NCBI RefSeq assembly: GCF_042651425.1
Contig: NZ_JBHSCW010000006.1
Coordinates: 124,001-188,000, forward strand
Length of the DNA stretch: 64,000 bases
Origin: Fodinicurvata halophila
Lineage (GTDB): Bacteria; Pseudomonadota; Alphaproteobacteria; Kiloniellales; DSM-21159
Direction of reading: 5' to 3'
Under the pieces are notes generated by a model that saw only the letters and a program-made list of their open reading frames with translations, had not been told where the DNA came from and made no database searches. A program made the position numbers and the translations under genes. Each line of letters starts with the position of its first letter. Position 1 is the stretch's first letter. This document shows positions 53,654 to 62,492 of the stretch, piece after piece.

Positions 53654-54975
53654 CCGGCTGCCCCTGCGGCTTCCCGGCCAGTACGAATTGTTCCAGATGT
53701 TGGCCCAGGCGACTTGGTGGGAAATCTCTCGGGCCGAAAGGCGCTGATATCAATCTCGGGGCTTTCACCCGATGCCAGTGCCGCAATGATCCGCCCGGTC
53801 GTTGCACTCGCCGTCAGGCCTGTATGACCATGCCCGAAAGCCAGGAGAACATCCGGATGCAGATGCGAACGGCCGATCACCGGCAGGGTGTCCGGCAAAC
53901 TTGGCCTGGGCCCCATCCACGAGATCTGCTGGTCGAGATTCAAGTCGGGAAGGTTCTCTGAGGCCAATCGCGTCAGCATGTCAATGCGCCTCTGCTTCGC
54001 GGGACGCGTTATGCCGGCAAACTCCGCCGTGCCCGCAACACGCAATCCCGCGGTCATGCTATTTGCCACGAACTTTGCCTCGGCGAACATCACAGGACGG
54101 TTCAAACTGACAGCCGGTTCGCCAAACATGACGTGATAGCCTCGCTCGGCGACCAGGGGAAAATCGTGCCCGAGCGCTCCCGCCAGCTGTGCGGACCATG
54201 CACCTGCCGCCAGGACCAGCGTATCAAACTGTATTTCCTCTCCCCCGGCCCGCACGCTCACACCGCGCGGACCACCTGGCATGATATCCTGGACCTCTGC
54301 CTGAATGTATCGTCCCTGCCGGCTCTTGAAGTCGCTTGCCAGTGCCTTGACCAACCCGCCGGGATCCAACACCGCGCCATGTCCCTCCAGCAGAACGCCG
54401 CATGCAAAACTGTCGGGTAACGCAGGCTCCAGATCCTGCAATTCCTGGCCCCCCACCTCGCGCATCGGGATGCCAAGATCCCGGCGCAGCTTCCACCCAA
54501 GCCGATCCGCTTTATAAGCGGCAGTGGTTTTATATACGTGCAGGTACTCGCTGCGGCGGAGCAAGTGATCGCATCCCGCCTCGCTCGCCTGGTCCAGATG
54601 ATCGATGAGTGCCGGGGCGTGGAGCCGGCGCAATGCCGTGCTGGCAGTATGAACGCCCTCAGCGGTCGCCGTACGCTGAGCCTGGAGAAACCAGCTGGCC
54701 AAGCGGGGCACATCGCGCAAGTCAATCGCCAGAGGTCCATCCGGGTCCAGGAGCCATTTCGGAACGTTGCGCCAGGTTCCCGGCAGGACCAGGGGGATGC
54801 AGGAACTCGTCGCTATAACGCCGGCGTTGCCGAAGGAACAGGCTTCGCCCGGCTCCAACCGATCGATCAAGGTGACCTGGAACCCCCGCTTCTGGAGCTG
54901 CCATGCACAGGAAACGCCGACGATACCGGCACCCACTACGGCAATCTGCCGTTCCTGATCCTTGCCCATCGTCAC
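53650..54975 (-). CDS. D-amino-acid dehydrogenase-like flavoprotein (DadA family)
   Basis: A 441-residue protein with IAVVGAGIVGVSCAWQLQ at residues about 10-27, the DadA-like EACSFGNAGVIATSSCIP and PKWLLDPDGPLAIDLRDVP, and a C-terminal GHGHTGLTASATTGRIIA FAD contact. E. coli DadA is of similar length. It would oxidise a D-amino or imino acid, passing electrons to quinones. It overlaps both neighbours by 4 bp, so production is tightly coupled. Hydroxyproline-type D-imino acids are a known substrate in relatives and are possible here. Confidence 0.9.
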   Translation of the reverse strand: MTMGKDQERQIAVVGAGIVGVSCAWQLQKRGFQVTLIDRLEPGEACSFGNAGVIATSSCIPLVLPGTWRNVPKWLLDPDGPLAIDLRDVPRLASWFLQAQRTATAEGVHTASTALRRLHAPALIDHLDQASEAGCDHLLRRSEYLHVYKTTAAYKADRLGWKLRRDLGIPMREVGGQELQDLEPALPDSFACGVLLEGHGAVLDPGGLVKALASDFKSRQGRYIQAEVQDIMPGGPRGVSVRAGGEEIQFDTLVLAAGAWSAQLAGALGHDFPLVAERGYHVMFGEPAVSLNRPVMFAEAKFVANSMTAGLRVAGTAEFAGITRPAKQRRIDMLTRLASENLPDLNLDQQISWMGPRPSLPDTLPVIGRSHLHPDVLLAFGHGHTGLTASATTGRIIAALASGESPEIDISAFRPERFPTKSPGPTSGTIRTGREAAGAAG

Positions 54976-56339
54976 AGCCCCTTCTCATCCTTGCGGGCAA
55001 ACCAGGACATCGCCACGGCCTGCCCCAGCCGGCGAAACGCAGCAAAAGGATATTTCGGAAGACCTCGCGCCATCGGCGCGGGAAACGCCTGCCCCCCTCC
55101 CGCAATATGCTCCGCCAGCCGTCGGCCTGCATGAATGCTGCAGGAGACACCGCTGCCGATATACCCCATGGCATAGTGTAACGTCCTGTCGTCTTCCGCC
55201 GTTGCGACATGCGGGATGGAATCCCGGGTCAGCGCCACCCAGCCACCCCAGAAATAATCGGCGCGCGGGTGCTGCATGAAAGGAAACTTCCTGCCGACTG
55301 CGGCCAACAGGGCGTCTCTGTGACGCGCCATGGCCTCGGGCCCGGGGCGGACCGGCCCCTTTCCGCCAAGCATGATCCGATCGTCGGGAAGACGACGATA
55401 GTAATACAGCATCTTGCGGGTATCGCTGATGCAGTCCGTGGTATGAAAGTTTCCCTCGGCCTTCTCCTCGGCCGTCAGGGGTTGCGTCACGACCACGTTG
55501 GACAGAACGGGCAAGAGGCGACTGCGCAAGGGAGCAAACAGCTTCTCCACGGAATAGCCGTTTGTTGCGATGACCACATGCCGGGCCCGGACTTCGGCCG
55601 CCGGCGTGCTCAGGCGATGATACGCACCCTCCTTGTCCAGTCCGATGACAGGGGTTCCGCCATGGACACTGGCGCCAGCCTCGCGGGCCGCATTCACCAG
55701 TCCGTAGGCCAGTTTCACCGGATGCATGGCAAAGGACACCGGCCAGCGCAAGGCAGCATAAGCCTCTCCGCCACGGACATGCTCTGCCGCCAGGCGTTCA
55801 CCGTCCAGGAAATCGACATCCAGACCAAAGCGTTCTCGAAGCAGCGCTGCTTCCGTCTGCAGGGCGGAAACCTGTCCGGGCCGGTGGGCGACTTTCAGCC
55901 AGCCTTCCGGCATGACCTCGCAATCGATAGCAGCTTCGGCAATGGTATCGCGCACGGACTGCAAGGCGGCCAGGGCTTCGGAGAACATTTCATCGGCAAT
56001 GTCGCGACCCCAACGACGGTCCCACTCTTCATAGGGGATGCGCCCGATGGCGGGGCGCGCAAAACTGCCGTTGCGACCGCTGCATCCCCAGCCAGGACGA
56101 TTGGCCTCCAGGACCGCGACCGGTCCGATCCCCTGCCGGGCCAGGTAGTAGGCTGAGGACAGGCCAGTATATCCGCCCCCGATCACGGCAACCTCACAGG
56201 TCATATCCTGCTTGAGTACGCCATCATCAGGCGCCGCCGGTCCGGCTGTCGCATGCCAGTAGGTGTCCGGGGCCTCCTCGCCATGAACGGGACGCTTTAG
56301 AGCCAAGGGGTCTGCGTAAGTCGGAGCCTGGTCGCTCAT
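54972..56339 (-). CDS. FAD-dependent amine oxidoreductase (PuuB-like), second copy
   Basis: A 455-residue protein from ATG 56339, which overlaps the permease stop by 4 bp; a longer frame to 56459 lies in the permease gene. It has VAVIGGGYTGLSSAYYLARQ (residues about 50-69) and the PuuB-type RPGWGCSGRNGSF loop, then YAMGYIGSGVSCSIHAG at the C-terminus. It is placed between the polyamine-type permease and the DadA-like gene. It likely oxidises the imported amine or a derivative of it. Confidence 0.88.
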   Translation of the reverse strand: MSDQAPTYADPLALKRPVHGEEAPDTYWHATAGPAAPDDGVLKQDMTCEVAVIGGGYTGLSSAYYLARQGIGPVAVLEANRPGWGCSGRNGSFARPAIGRIPYEEWDRRWGRDIADEMFSEALAALQSVRDTIAEAAIDCEVMPEGWLKVAHRPGQVSALQTEAALLRERFGLDVDFLDGERLAAEHVRGGEAYAALRWPVSFAMHPVKLAYGLVNAAREAGASVHGGTPVIGLDKEGAYHRLSTPAAEVRARHVVIATNGYSVEKLFAPLRSRLLPVLSNVVVTQPLTAEEKAEGNFHTTDCISDTRKMLYYYRRLPDDRIMLGGKGPVRPGPEAMARHRDALLAAVGRKFPFMQHPRADYFWGGWVALTRDSIPHVATAEDDRTLHYAMGYIGSGVSCSIHAGRRLAEHIAGGGQAFPAPMARGLPKYPFAAFRRLGQAVAMSWFARKDEKGL

Positions 56340-58135
56340 GCCTTCTCTCGCCGACGCCGCATGTACTCGGAGAGGAGAATGATCGCGGTCATGAACAGCA
56401 GGACCATCGCGGCCACAGCAGCGAGCGTGGGAGAAACCTGAAGAAGGGCATTGTCCCACATCTGCCTGGGCAGCGTCGTCATCGTCCCGCCTGCGAGGAA
56501 GAGGGCGATCGTCAGTTCGTCGAAGGAGATGACGAAGGCGAACATGAAGGCGGCGATCAAACCCGACTTGAGCAGGGGGAAGGTAACATGACGGAATGTC
56601 TTCGCCTTGTTGGCCCCAAGCGTGTAGGCCGCCTGGTCAAGCCGCTCGTCATATTGCTTGAGAATGGCGACGACTGTCACGACGACGTAGGGCACGGCCA
56701 GCACGGTATGACCAATGGCCAGGCCGATGGTCGTGCCCACAAGACCGATGCCTGCGAAAAGATAGAACAGCGAGACCGCAATGATGATGTTCGGCATGAT
56801 GATGGGCGAGACCAGGAAGCCGATCAGGGCCGTCTTGTGGCGTGAGCGCCTGACGATATGGAAGGCCGCCGGTACCCCGAGCAGCAGCCCCATGGTGCCG
56901 GCCAGCAGGGCGACGACCAGCGAACGCACAGCCGCCTCGATCCAGAGGGGGTCCTGGAATACGGACTCATACCACTTCAGGGAGAAGCCCTCGGGCGGCC
57001 AGCCCAGGAAGTTTCCCTCGGTAAAGCTGACCGGGATGATGAAGAAGGCTGGACCGGCCAGGAAAAAGAGGATCAGGCCGGCGACAAGCCACAGAACCCG
57101 CCGACCCGCCGGAGCTCTCGGGCGGTCGGGACGGGTTGGGCGCAGCATCTCGACGCCGCGGCCTATGGTCTCACAGACGAACGCCAGTGCCTCGATTATC
57201 CAGCTGCCAAGTTTGCGCCCGCCCCACCCGATCGGATTGCGCCAGGGTTTGTCATCGGCACGCATGGCTCCGCCCGACAAGGTGGACAGGCCCACAAGGC
57301 GGTCATAGAAGAAGAACACGATCAGGGCCACGACCAGCAGCATCACGGCGATGGCGCCCGCGAACCCCCAGTTCAGCAGGTCCTTGATCTGGAAGATAAT
57401 CAGCTGAACGATCACGGTTTCCTGCTCACCGCCCAGCAATGCGGGGGTGATGAAGAACCCGAGCGCGGTAATGAAGACCAGCAGTCCGCCGGCCGCCATG
57501 CCAGGGATCGACAGCGGCAGGTAGATACGCAGGAAGGCCTGGGAGGGCCGCGCCCCCAGCGTATTGGCCGCGCGTGTCAGATTCTGGTCGATGCCCTCCA
57601 TGACGGACAGCATGGTCAGCACGCACAAGGGCATGAGCGCATGCACCATGCCGATCATCACGCCCGTGAAGTTGTAGAGCATGCTCGGCATCTCCGGCAG
57701 GCCGAGAGCAGCCGCGAACTGGTTGATGGCGCCATTGCGGCCGAGCAGAACGATCCACGCGAAGGTGCGAACCAGGAAGCTGGTCCAGAACGGCATCAAC
57801 ACCCAGATGATCAGGAAGTTGCGCCGGTTCTTGCCCACCGTGGACAGCAGGAAGGCAACAGGATAGGCGGCCAGCACCGAGAAGACCGCCGTCCAGCCGG
57901 CAATCTTGAAGGTTGTCGCCAGGACTTGCCCGACGACAAAGGATTCCCGCAGCTTCAGATAGTGATCCGGCGTGAAGCCGCCCTGCTCTCCGCTGACGCT
58001 CTGGCTGAGCAGCAGAACGACAGGATAGACAAATGCAGCTGCCAGGAACAGCAGGGCAGGCATGAGGGGCCACGGCAACCGCCCCCGGGATATCCTTGAG
58101 ACTATTGAGCCCATCATTGCGCCATTCCTGCTCAT
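56336..58135 (-). CDS. Fused two-domain ABC permease (PotB-PotC type)
   Basis: A 599-residue protein that joins two permeases usually encoded separately. The first half (about 20-290) has six helices and the coupling loop NTLGARPSQAFLRIYLPLS. A roughly 60-residue cytosolic linker follows. The second half (about 350-595) has its own helices and loop YTLGANKAKTFRHVTFPLL. Both loops match the EAA motif of spermidine/putrescine-type permeases. ATG 58135 overlaps the ATPase stop (ATGA). It makes a complete channel from one chain. Confidence 0.93.
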   Translation of the reverse strand: MSRNGAMMGSIVSRISRGRLPWPLMPALLFLAAAFVYPVVLLLSQSVSGEQGGFTPDHYLKLRESFVVGQVLATTFKIAGWTAVFSVLAAYPVAFLLSTVGKNRRNFLIIWVLMPFWTSFLVRTFAWIVLLGRNGAINQFAAALGLPEMPSMLYNFTGVMIGMVHALMPLCVLTMLSVMEGIDQNLTRAANTLGARPSQAFLRIYLPLSIPGMAAGGLLVFITALGFFITPALLGGEQETVIVQLIIFQIKDLLNWGFAGAIAVMLLVVALIVFFFYDRLVGLSTLSGGAMRADDKPWRNPIGWGGRKLGSWIIEALAFVCETIGRGVEMLRPTRPDRPRAPAGRRVLWLVAGLILFFLAGPAFFIIPVSFTEGNFLGWPPEGFSLKWYESVFQDPLWIEAAVRSLVVALLAGTMGLLLGVPAAFHIVRRSRHKTALIGFLVSPIIMPNIIIAVSLFYLFAGIGLVGTTIGLAIGHTVLAVPYVVVTVVAILKQYDERLDQAAYTLGANKAKTFRHVTFPLLKSGLIAAFMFAFVISFDELTIALFLAGGTMTTLPRQMWDNALLQVSPTLAAVAAMVLLFMTAIILLSEYMRRRREKA

Positions 58136-59223
58136 TCGTCCGGAAGCACGACGGCACGCTCTGAGGCCCACCCCAGACGCAGGGATTCGCCGTTCGCCGC
58201 AGACGCGCCTGTCTGGGTCAAGGACTTGGTAAAGAGCCGCTGGTCGGACCCGATGGTGAAGAAGCTTTGCGTCGTACTGCCGCTCATGACCTCTTCAGTG
58301 AAGCGGGCCTCGAGCACATTCTCCGCACTTTCTCCCTGGGCGAGCACCTGAAGCGTTTCCGGTCGGACCATCATGCGCACATCCTGGCCGATGGTAAGGG
58401 TATGGTCGCTCACCCCGCGCACGCGCGTGCCGTCCGCAAGATCGACCAGCACGGTTCCATTATCCTCTCCAGCCACGCGGCCGCTCAGCAGGTTCGCCTC
58501 ACCAAGGAAATCGGCGGCGAACAGGGTGCGGGGCCGGAAATACAATTCCGTCGGCGTGCCTAGCTGCTCGATGCGCCCCTCGCGCATCAGGCAGATGCGG
58601 TCGGACATGACCAGGGCTTCCTCCTGGTCATGGGTGACGTAGAGCACTGCGATATTGAGTTCCTTGTGCAGGCGCTTGATCTCGAGCTGCAGCTGCTCGC
58701 GGAGCTTCTTGTCGAGCGCGCCGAGAGGCTCGTCCATCAGGATGACGGAGGGCTCGTACACCATGGCACGTGCAAGCGCGATGCGCTGCTGCTGCCCTCC
58801 CGACAGCTGGCGCGGATAGCGCGTCGCCACGTGCGGCAGCTGGACGATCTCCAGAACGCGCTCCACCGCCTCCGTGGTTTTGTCCTTCGGCCACTTGCGC
58901 ATCTTCAACGCGAAGGCGATGTTGTCGAAGATCGTCATATGCGGGAACAGGGCATAGTTCTGGAAAACCATCCCGATATCCCGCTTGTACGATGGCAGGA
59001 AGGTCGCCAACCTCCCATCGATGTGAATTTCGCCGCTGTCGGGCTCGTTCAAGCCGGCAATTGCCAGGAGCAAGGTCGTCTTGCCGGAACCCGAAGGCCC
59101 CAGCAGAGTGAGGAACTCCCCATCCGCAAGGTCCAGATCGGCGCCCTCCAAGGCAACGAGGTCGCCGAACGTCTTACGGAGCTGACGGACTTGAAGTTTC
59201 TTCTGCACCTGTGAGGTGGTCAT
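58132..59223 (-). CDS. ABC transporter ATP-binding protein, PotA-like
   Basis: A 363-residue ATPase with Walker A GPSGSGKTTLL, signature LSGGQQQRIALARA, Walker B VILMDEPLGALD and a C-terminal TOBE domain (about 285-360) used in MOI/CUT1/POPT transporters. It is coupled to the fused permease by a 4-bp overlap and lies 121 bp after the binding-protein gene. Confidence 0.94.
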   Translation of the reverse strand: MTTSQVQKKLQVRQLRKTFGDLVALEGADLDLADGEFLTLLGPSGSGKTTLLLAIAGLNEPDSGEIHIDGRLATFLPSYKRDIGMVFQNYALFPHMTIFDNIAFALKMRKWPKDKTTEAVERVLEIVQLPHVATRYPRQLSGGQQQRIALARAMVYEPSVILMDEPLGALDKKLREQLQLEIKRLHKELNIAVLYVTHDQEEALVMSDRICLMREGRIEQLGTPTELYFRPRTLFAADFLGEANLLSGRVAGEDNGTVLVDLADGTRVRGVSDHTLTIGQDVRMMVRPETLQVLAQGESAENVLEARFTEEVMSGSTTQSFFTIGSDQRLFTKSLTQTGASAANGESLRLGWASERAVVLPDE

Positions 59224-59290
59224 TTACACATCCCCGTCGCGGGTAGGGCCGCAGCGAAGCTGGGACAGCCTGTAAGGAAATCGCCAAGGA

Positions 59291-59322
59291 GGGACGATGC
59301 CGGAGTTTACCGGCATCGTCCC
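59291..59322 (-). terminator. Perfect 13-bp hairpin between binding-protein and ATPase genes
   Basis: GGGACGATGCCGG (59291-59303) pairs fully with 59310-59322; loop of six bases. It starts 22 bases after the binding-protein stop on the - strand. No strong T-run. It is likely to stabilise the upstream message or attenuate downstream genes. Confidence 0.6.
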
Positions 59323-59344
59323 CGTAACTGCAAAACACTGGGCG

Positions 59345-60421
59345 TTACGAGAGGAGCCATTCGTTGAAGCGGCTTTCCGCTTCTTCCTTGTGCTCGCCCC
59401 ACCAACCCTGGTCGGCCAGGGTCATGCGCTCCAGGTTGTCAGGTGCCGTGGGCAGGAACTTCGCCCGCTCCTCCGAGATGAAATCATAGGCTTTCGGGTT
59501 GGTCGGCCCATAGGCGAGCTTGTCCGTAAAGGCCGCCTGTCGTTCCGGATCGGCACAAAACTTGATGAACTCCCGACCCAGGTCCGCTTTGGGGTTCCCC
59601 TTTGGAATACTCCAACCCTCGATGGAATAGAGTCCCTGATTCCACTGTATGCCCACCGGAGCACCATCGTCGATCACGGTCTGGGCACGCCCGTTCCAGG
59701 TCGGCAGCATATCGACTTCGCCGCTCGCCAGCAGCTGACTGGTCTGCGCGCCGCCTGTCCACCACACATCGACATGCTCGCGGATCTCATCCAGCTTCGC
59801 CAATGCCCGGTCGATATCCAGAGGATACAGGTCCTCCATCGCCACGCCATCCGCCATCAGTGCGATCTCGAGCGTGTCGATCGGGCTGCGGCGCAGTGCC
59901 CGCCGACCCGGGAAGGTCTCGACATCCCAGAAATCGGCCCAAGATTCGGGCGCCTTATCCGGGAATGTGTCGCTGCGATAGGCCAGGATCGTGGCGTAGA
60001 CATCCGTGCCCATCCAGACATCGGTTCGGGCATCGGACATGATATTGTCCATGTGCTCCCCGGACCAATCCAGTTCCTCCAGCAGGTCCCGGCCGCCCAG
60101 CAGAACCTGGTCGGCTTGCGTGACCGTCACAACGTCCCAGCTGTAGGAGCCCGTCTCCACGATGGACTGGACCTGACTGGTCGGCTGGTGTTCACGAGCC
60201 GTGTTCGCAACCGTATGCCCGGTTGCCTCCTCGAAGGGGCGATAGAAGGCTTCCCCGAATGCGGCTTCGAACGGCCCGCCGGGATCGGCAACCGTCAGGC
60301 GTTCCTGAGCCAGGGCATTGAAAGGCAGCCCCATGGTACCGGCAGCCACGCCGGCCCCTGTTGCGAGAAGCATTTCCCGCCGTGTCAGCGGGAAGATCTT
60401 GTGATGTTTTGTCCTAGACAT
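59345..60421 (-). CDS. ABC transporter substrate-binding protein, spermidine/putrescine (PotD-like) type
   Basis: A 358-residue periplasmic protein with a Tat-type signal (FPLTRREMLLATGAGVAAG, cleavage near ALA-QERL). Binding-fold features include VADPGGPFEAAFGEAFYRPF, WDVVTVTQADQVLLGG and LGREFIKFCADPERQAAFTD. GGATTGGGAG lies before the ATG. The group takes polyamines, but also amino acids and other amines, so the ligand is uncertain. It lies 43 bp after the SucD-like gene. Confidence 0.93.
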   Translation of the reverse strand: MSRTKHHKIFPLTRREMLLATGAGVAAGTMGLPFNALAQERLTVADPGGPFEAAFGEAFYRPFEEATGHTVANTAREHQPTSQVQSIVETGSYSWDVVTVTQADQVLLGGRDLLEELDWSGEHMDNIMSDARTDVWMGTDVYATILAYRSDTFPDKAPESWADFWDVETFPGRRALRRSPIDTLEIALMADGVAMEDLYPLDIDRALAKLDEIREHVDVWWTGGAQTSQLLASGEVDMLPTWNGRAQTVIDDGAPVGIQWNQGLYSIEGWSIPKGNPKADLGREFIKFCADPERQAAFTDKLAYGPTNPKAYDFISEERAKFLPTAPDNLERMTLADQGWWGEHKEEAESRFNEWLLS

Positions 60422-60464
60422 GATTGTACTCCCAATCCTTTGTTATACTTGGCGGAATCAGTGT

Positions 60465-61346
60465 TCAGCCGGCCCCAGCCGGGACCATGACGCGCCGCAA
60501 GGCCTCACCGATTCCCATGACGTCATCGACTACGCTTGCACCCGCAGTCTCCAGCGCGGCACGTTTTCCGGGTACATTCTCTTCAGGTGACCCAAGCATG
60601 GCGCCCGCATGTCCCATGCGTTTGCCCGGCGGGGCATGCAAACCGGCGATATACGCTACGACAGGCTTGCGCATACGGGTCACCCGCTCAGCTGCATCAA
60701 GTTCGCTGCGTCCTCCGATCTCGCCGATAAGCACGACAGCCTCGGTCTCGGGATCAGCCTCGAACAGGTCCAGCACTTCGCCATGGCTCATCCCCACCAC
60801 GGGATCGCCGCCAAGACAGGCGACGGTACTCTGCCCCAGGCCATGGGCATTCAAGGTTTCGATGACTTCATAGGTCAGCGTTCCGCTCTTCGAGACGATC
60901 CCGATCGGTCCGCGGCGCAGCAGCGCGGCGTTCAGATCCGAGAGGTTGGCCAGGTCCGGGCTGATGCAGCCGGCGGCGTTGGGACCCAGAACCCGCACGC
61001 CGCGGCTTCTCGCATAGGCCGAGATCTGGATGGCATCCATGATGGGCACGCCCTCGGTATAGATCACGAGCGTGGCTATGCCGGCATCGATGGCCTCCAG
61101 CGCGGCCTCGCAGGCCAGGGGCGCGGGCACGGAAACGAAACTGCAATTTGCCCCGCTCGCCGCCACGGCCTCGTAGCAGGAGGCGTAGACCGGCAGGTCG
61201 TCGACGGTCTCTCCCGCCCGCTTGGGCGAAACCCCGCCAACGAGCGGGCTGTTCTCGGCGCGCATCTTCTGGGCCAGGTTGCGCCCGGTATGGCCCGTGA
61301 TGCCCTGGATGAGGATCCTGCTGTTCGCGTCGACAAGGATCGCCAT
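60465..61346 (-). CDS. Succinate-CoA ligase alpha-subunit-like protein (SucD family)
   Basis: A 293-residue protein from ATG 61346, which overlaps the beta-like stop by one base. A CoA-binding ILIQGITGHTGRNLAQKM lies at residues about 11-28. The phosphohistidine is in KRMGHAGAMLGSPEEN, and GPIGIVSKSGTLTYEV and SCYEAVAASGANCSFVSVP are also typical. It forms an ADP- or GDP-forming acyl-CoA synthetase with the beta-like partner. Because the partner lacks some SucC features, the acid is probably not succinate; malate-CoA ligase is a known relative. Confidence 0.9.
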   Translation of the reverse strand: MAILVDANSRILIQGITGHTGRNLAQKMRAENSPLVGGVSPKRAGETVDDLPVYASCYEAVAASGANCSFVSVPAPLACEAALEAIDAGIATLVIYTEGVPIMDAIQISAYARSRGVRVLGPNAAGCISPDLANLSDLNAALLRRGPIGIVSKSGTLTYEVIETLNAHGLGQSTVACLGGDPVVGMSHGEVLDLFEADPETEAVVLIGEIGGRSELDAAERVTRMRKPVVAYIAGLHAPPGKRMGHAGAMLGSPEENVPGKRAALETAGASVVDDVMGIGEALRRVMVPAGAG

Positions 61347-62467
61347 CAGACAAGCTCCCTGGATTGCGTCAACGCCTGGATGGCCGGTGCCAGATCCTCG
61401 AAGACCTCGAAGCCCTGGTCCGCCAGAAGGGAGCGCCCTGCATCGCTGTTGCGCCCCTTCAGGCGGACGACCACCTGACCTTCGAGAGGCGCGATCTGCT
61501 GGGCCTCGATCAGCATTCTTGCCAGTTCGTCGCACAGCGCCGTATGCATGTAGGCATTGAGGAAGGTGGCCTGCGGACCCGCAGCGACCACGGCCTGAAA
61601 GACCCTGCCGAGCACCTCGCCGCCGGCGAGGACGGAGCCGCCGAGATCGACGACGGCCCGCACCCGCAGACCGGCCTGGCAGAGGATATCCAGCGTGGCC
61701 ATCATCAGCCCCGCCCCGCTCACGACCGCAACGATATCTCCGTCCGGATCGATCTCGATTCCCACCGCTCCGGCTTCTGCCACGGCCTGTTCAAGCTGGG
61801 ACATGCGTGTCTGGGAAGGCTCTCGGGATTCTGTGATTGCCTGGCGGCGGAAGGCGGCGTTGTCGTCCAGGCTGACCTTGGCATCCGCGGCGACGATATT
61901 CCCGTCGCCGGTCACCACAAGCGGATTGATCTCCACCAGTTCGGCATCCTCCGAGATCATCAGGGAATAGAGGGAGCGCACGACCCCGGCCAGCTGTTCA
62001 CGCGCCTCCACGCCAACCCCCAGCCACCTGGCAGCGGCGGCAATGTGGAATTCCCGCAACCCCAGGAAGGGATCTATCGGCAGGCGCAACAGTGCGTCTG
62101 CCGGCGCCTCCTCGACATCAATCCCTCCTTCTGGGGAGGCCAGAAGCACCGGACAGCGCCGATCCCGGTCGACGGCAAACGCAAGATACAGTTCCCGCGC
62201 GATATCGAGACATTCTTCCAGATAGACCTCGCTCACGGTCTCGCCGTCGAATATCAGAGACTCCATCTCGCGGACGGCATCCTGAGCCGTTTCGGGACCA
62301 TCCAGGACGCGAATGCCGCCTCTCTTTCCACGCTTGCCACTCGCGACCTGCGCCTTGAGAACAATCCGGCCTTCACAGCCCGGCAGGTCAGGCCAGAGCG
62401 CTCCCTTGGGAATCGGGATTCCGTGTCGGTGCAGAAGCGCCTTGCCCTGATACTCCAGCAAGTCCAC
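61346..62467 (-). CDS. Succinate-CoA ligase beta-subunit-like protein (SucC family)
   Basis: A 373-residue protein starting MDLLEYQGKALLHRHGIPIP, the SucC N-terminus, with an ATP-grasp KAQVASGKRGKRGGIRV and VEINPLVVTGDGNIVAADAK. Where SucC normally has a FVNIFGGI-type signature, this protein has FLNAYMHTALCDELA. The ligase site therefore differs from the housekeeping enzyme. It is 25 bp downstream of a crotonase gene and coupled to the SucD-like gene. Confidence 0.88.
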   Translation of the reverse strand: MDLLEYQGKALLHRHGIPIPKGALWPDLPGCEGRIVLKAQVASGKRGKRGGIRVLDGPETAQDAVREMESLIFDGETVSEVYLEECLDIARELYLAFAVDRDRRCPVLLASPEGGIDVEEAPADALLRLPIDPFLGLREFHIAAAARWLGVGVEAREQLAGVVRSLYSLMISEDAELVEINPLVVTGDGNIVAADAKVSLDDNAAFRRQAITESREPSQTRMSQLEQAVAEAGAVGIEIDPDGDIVAVVSGAGLMMATLDILCQAGLRVRAVVDLGGSVLAGGEVLGRVFQAVVAAGPQATFLNAYMHTALCDELARMLIEAQQIAPLEGQVVVRLKGRNSDAGRSLLADQGFEVFEDLAPAIQALTQSRELV

Positions 62468-62492
62468 AGCGTCGTACCTCCCTTCGGGCCTA

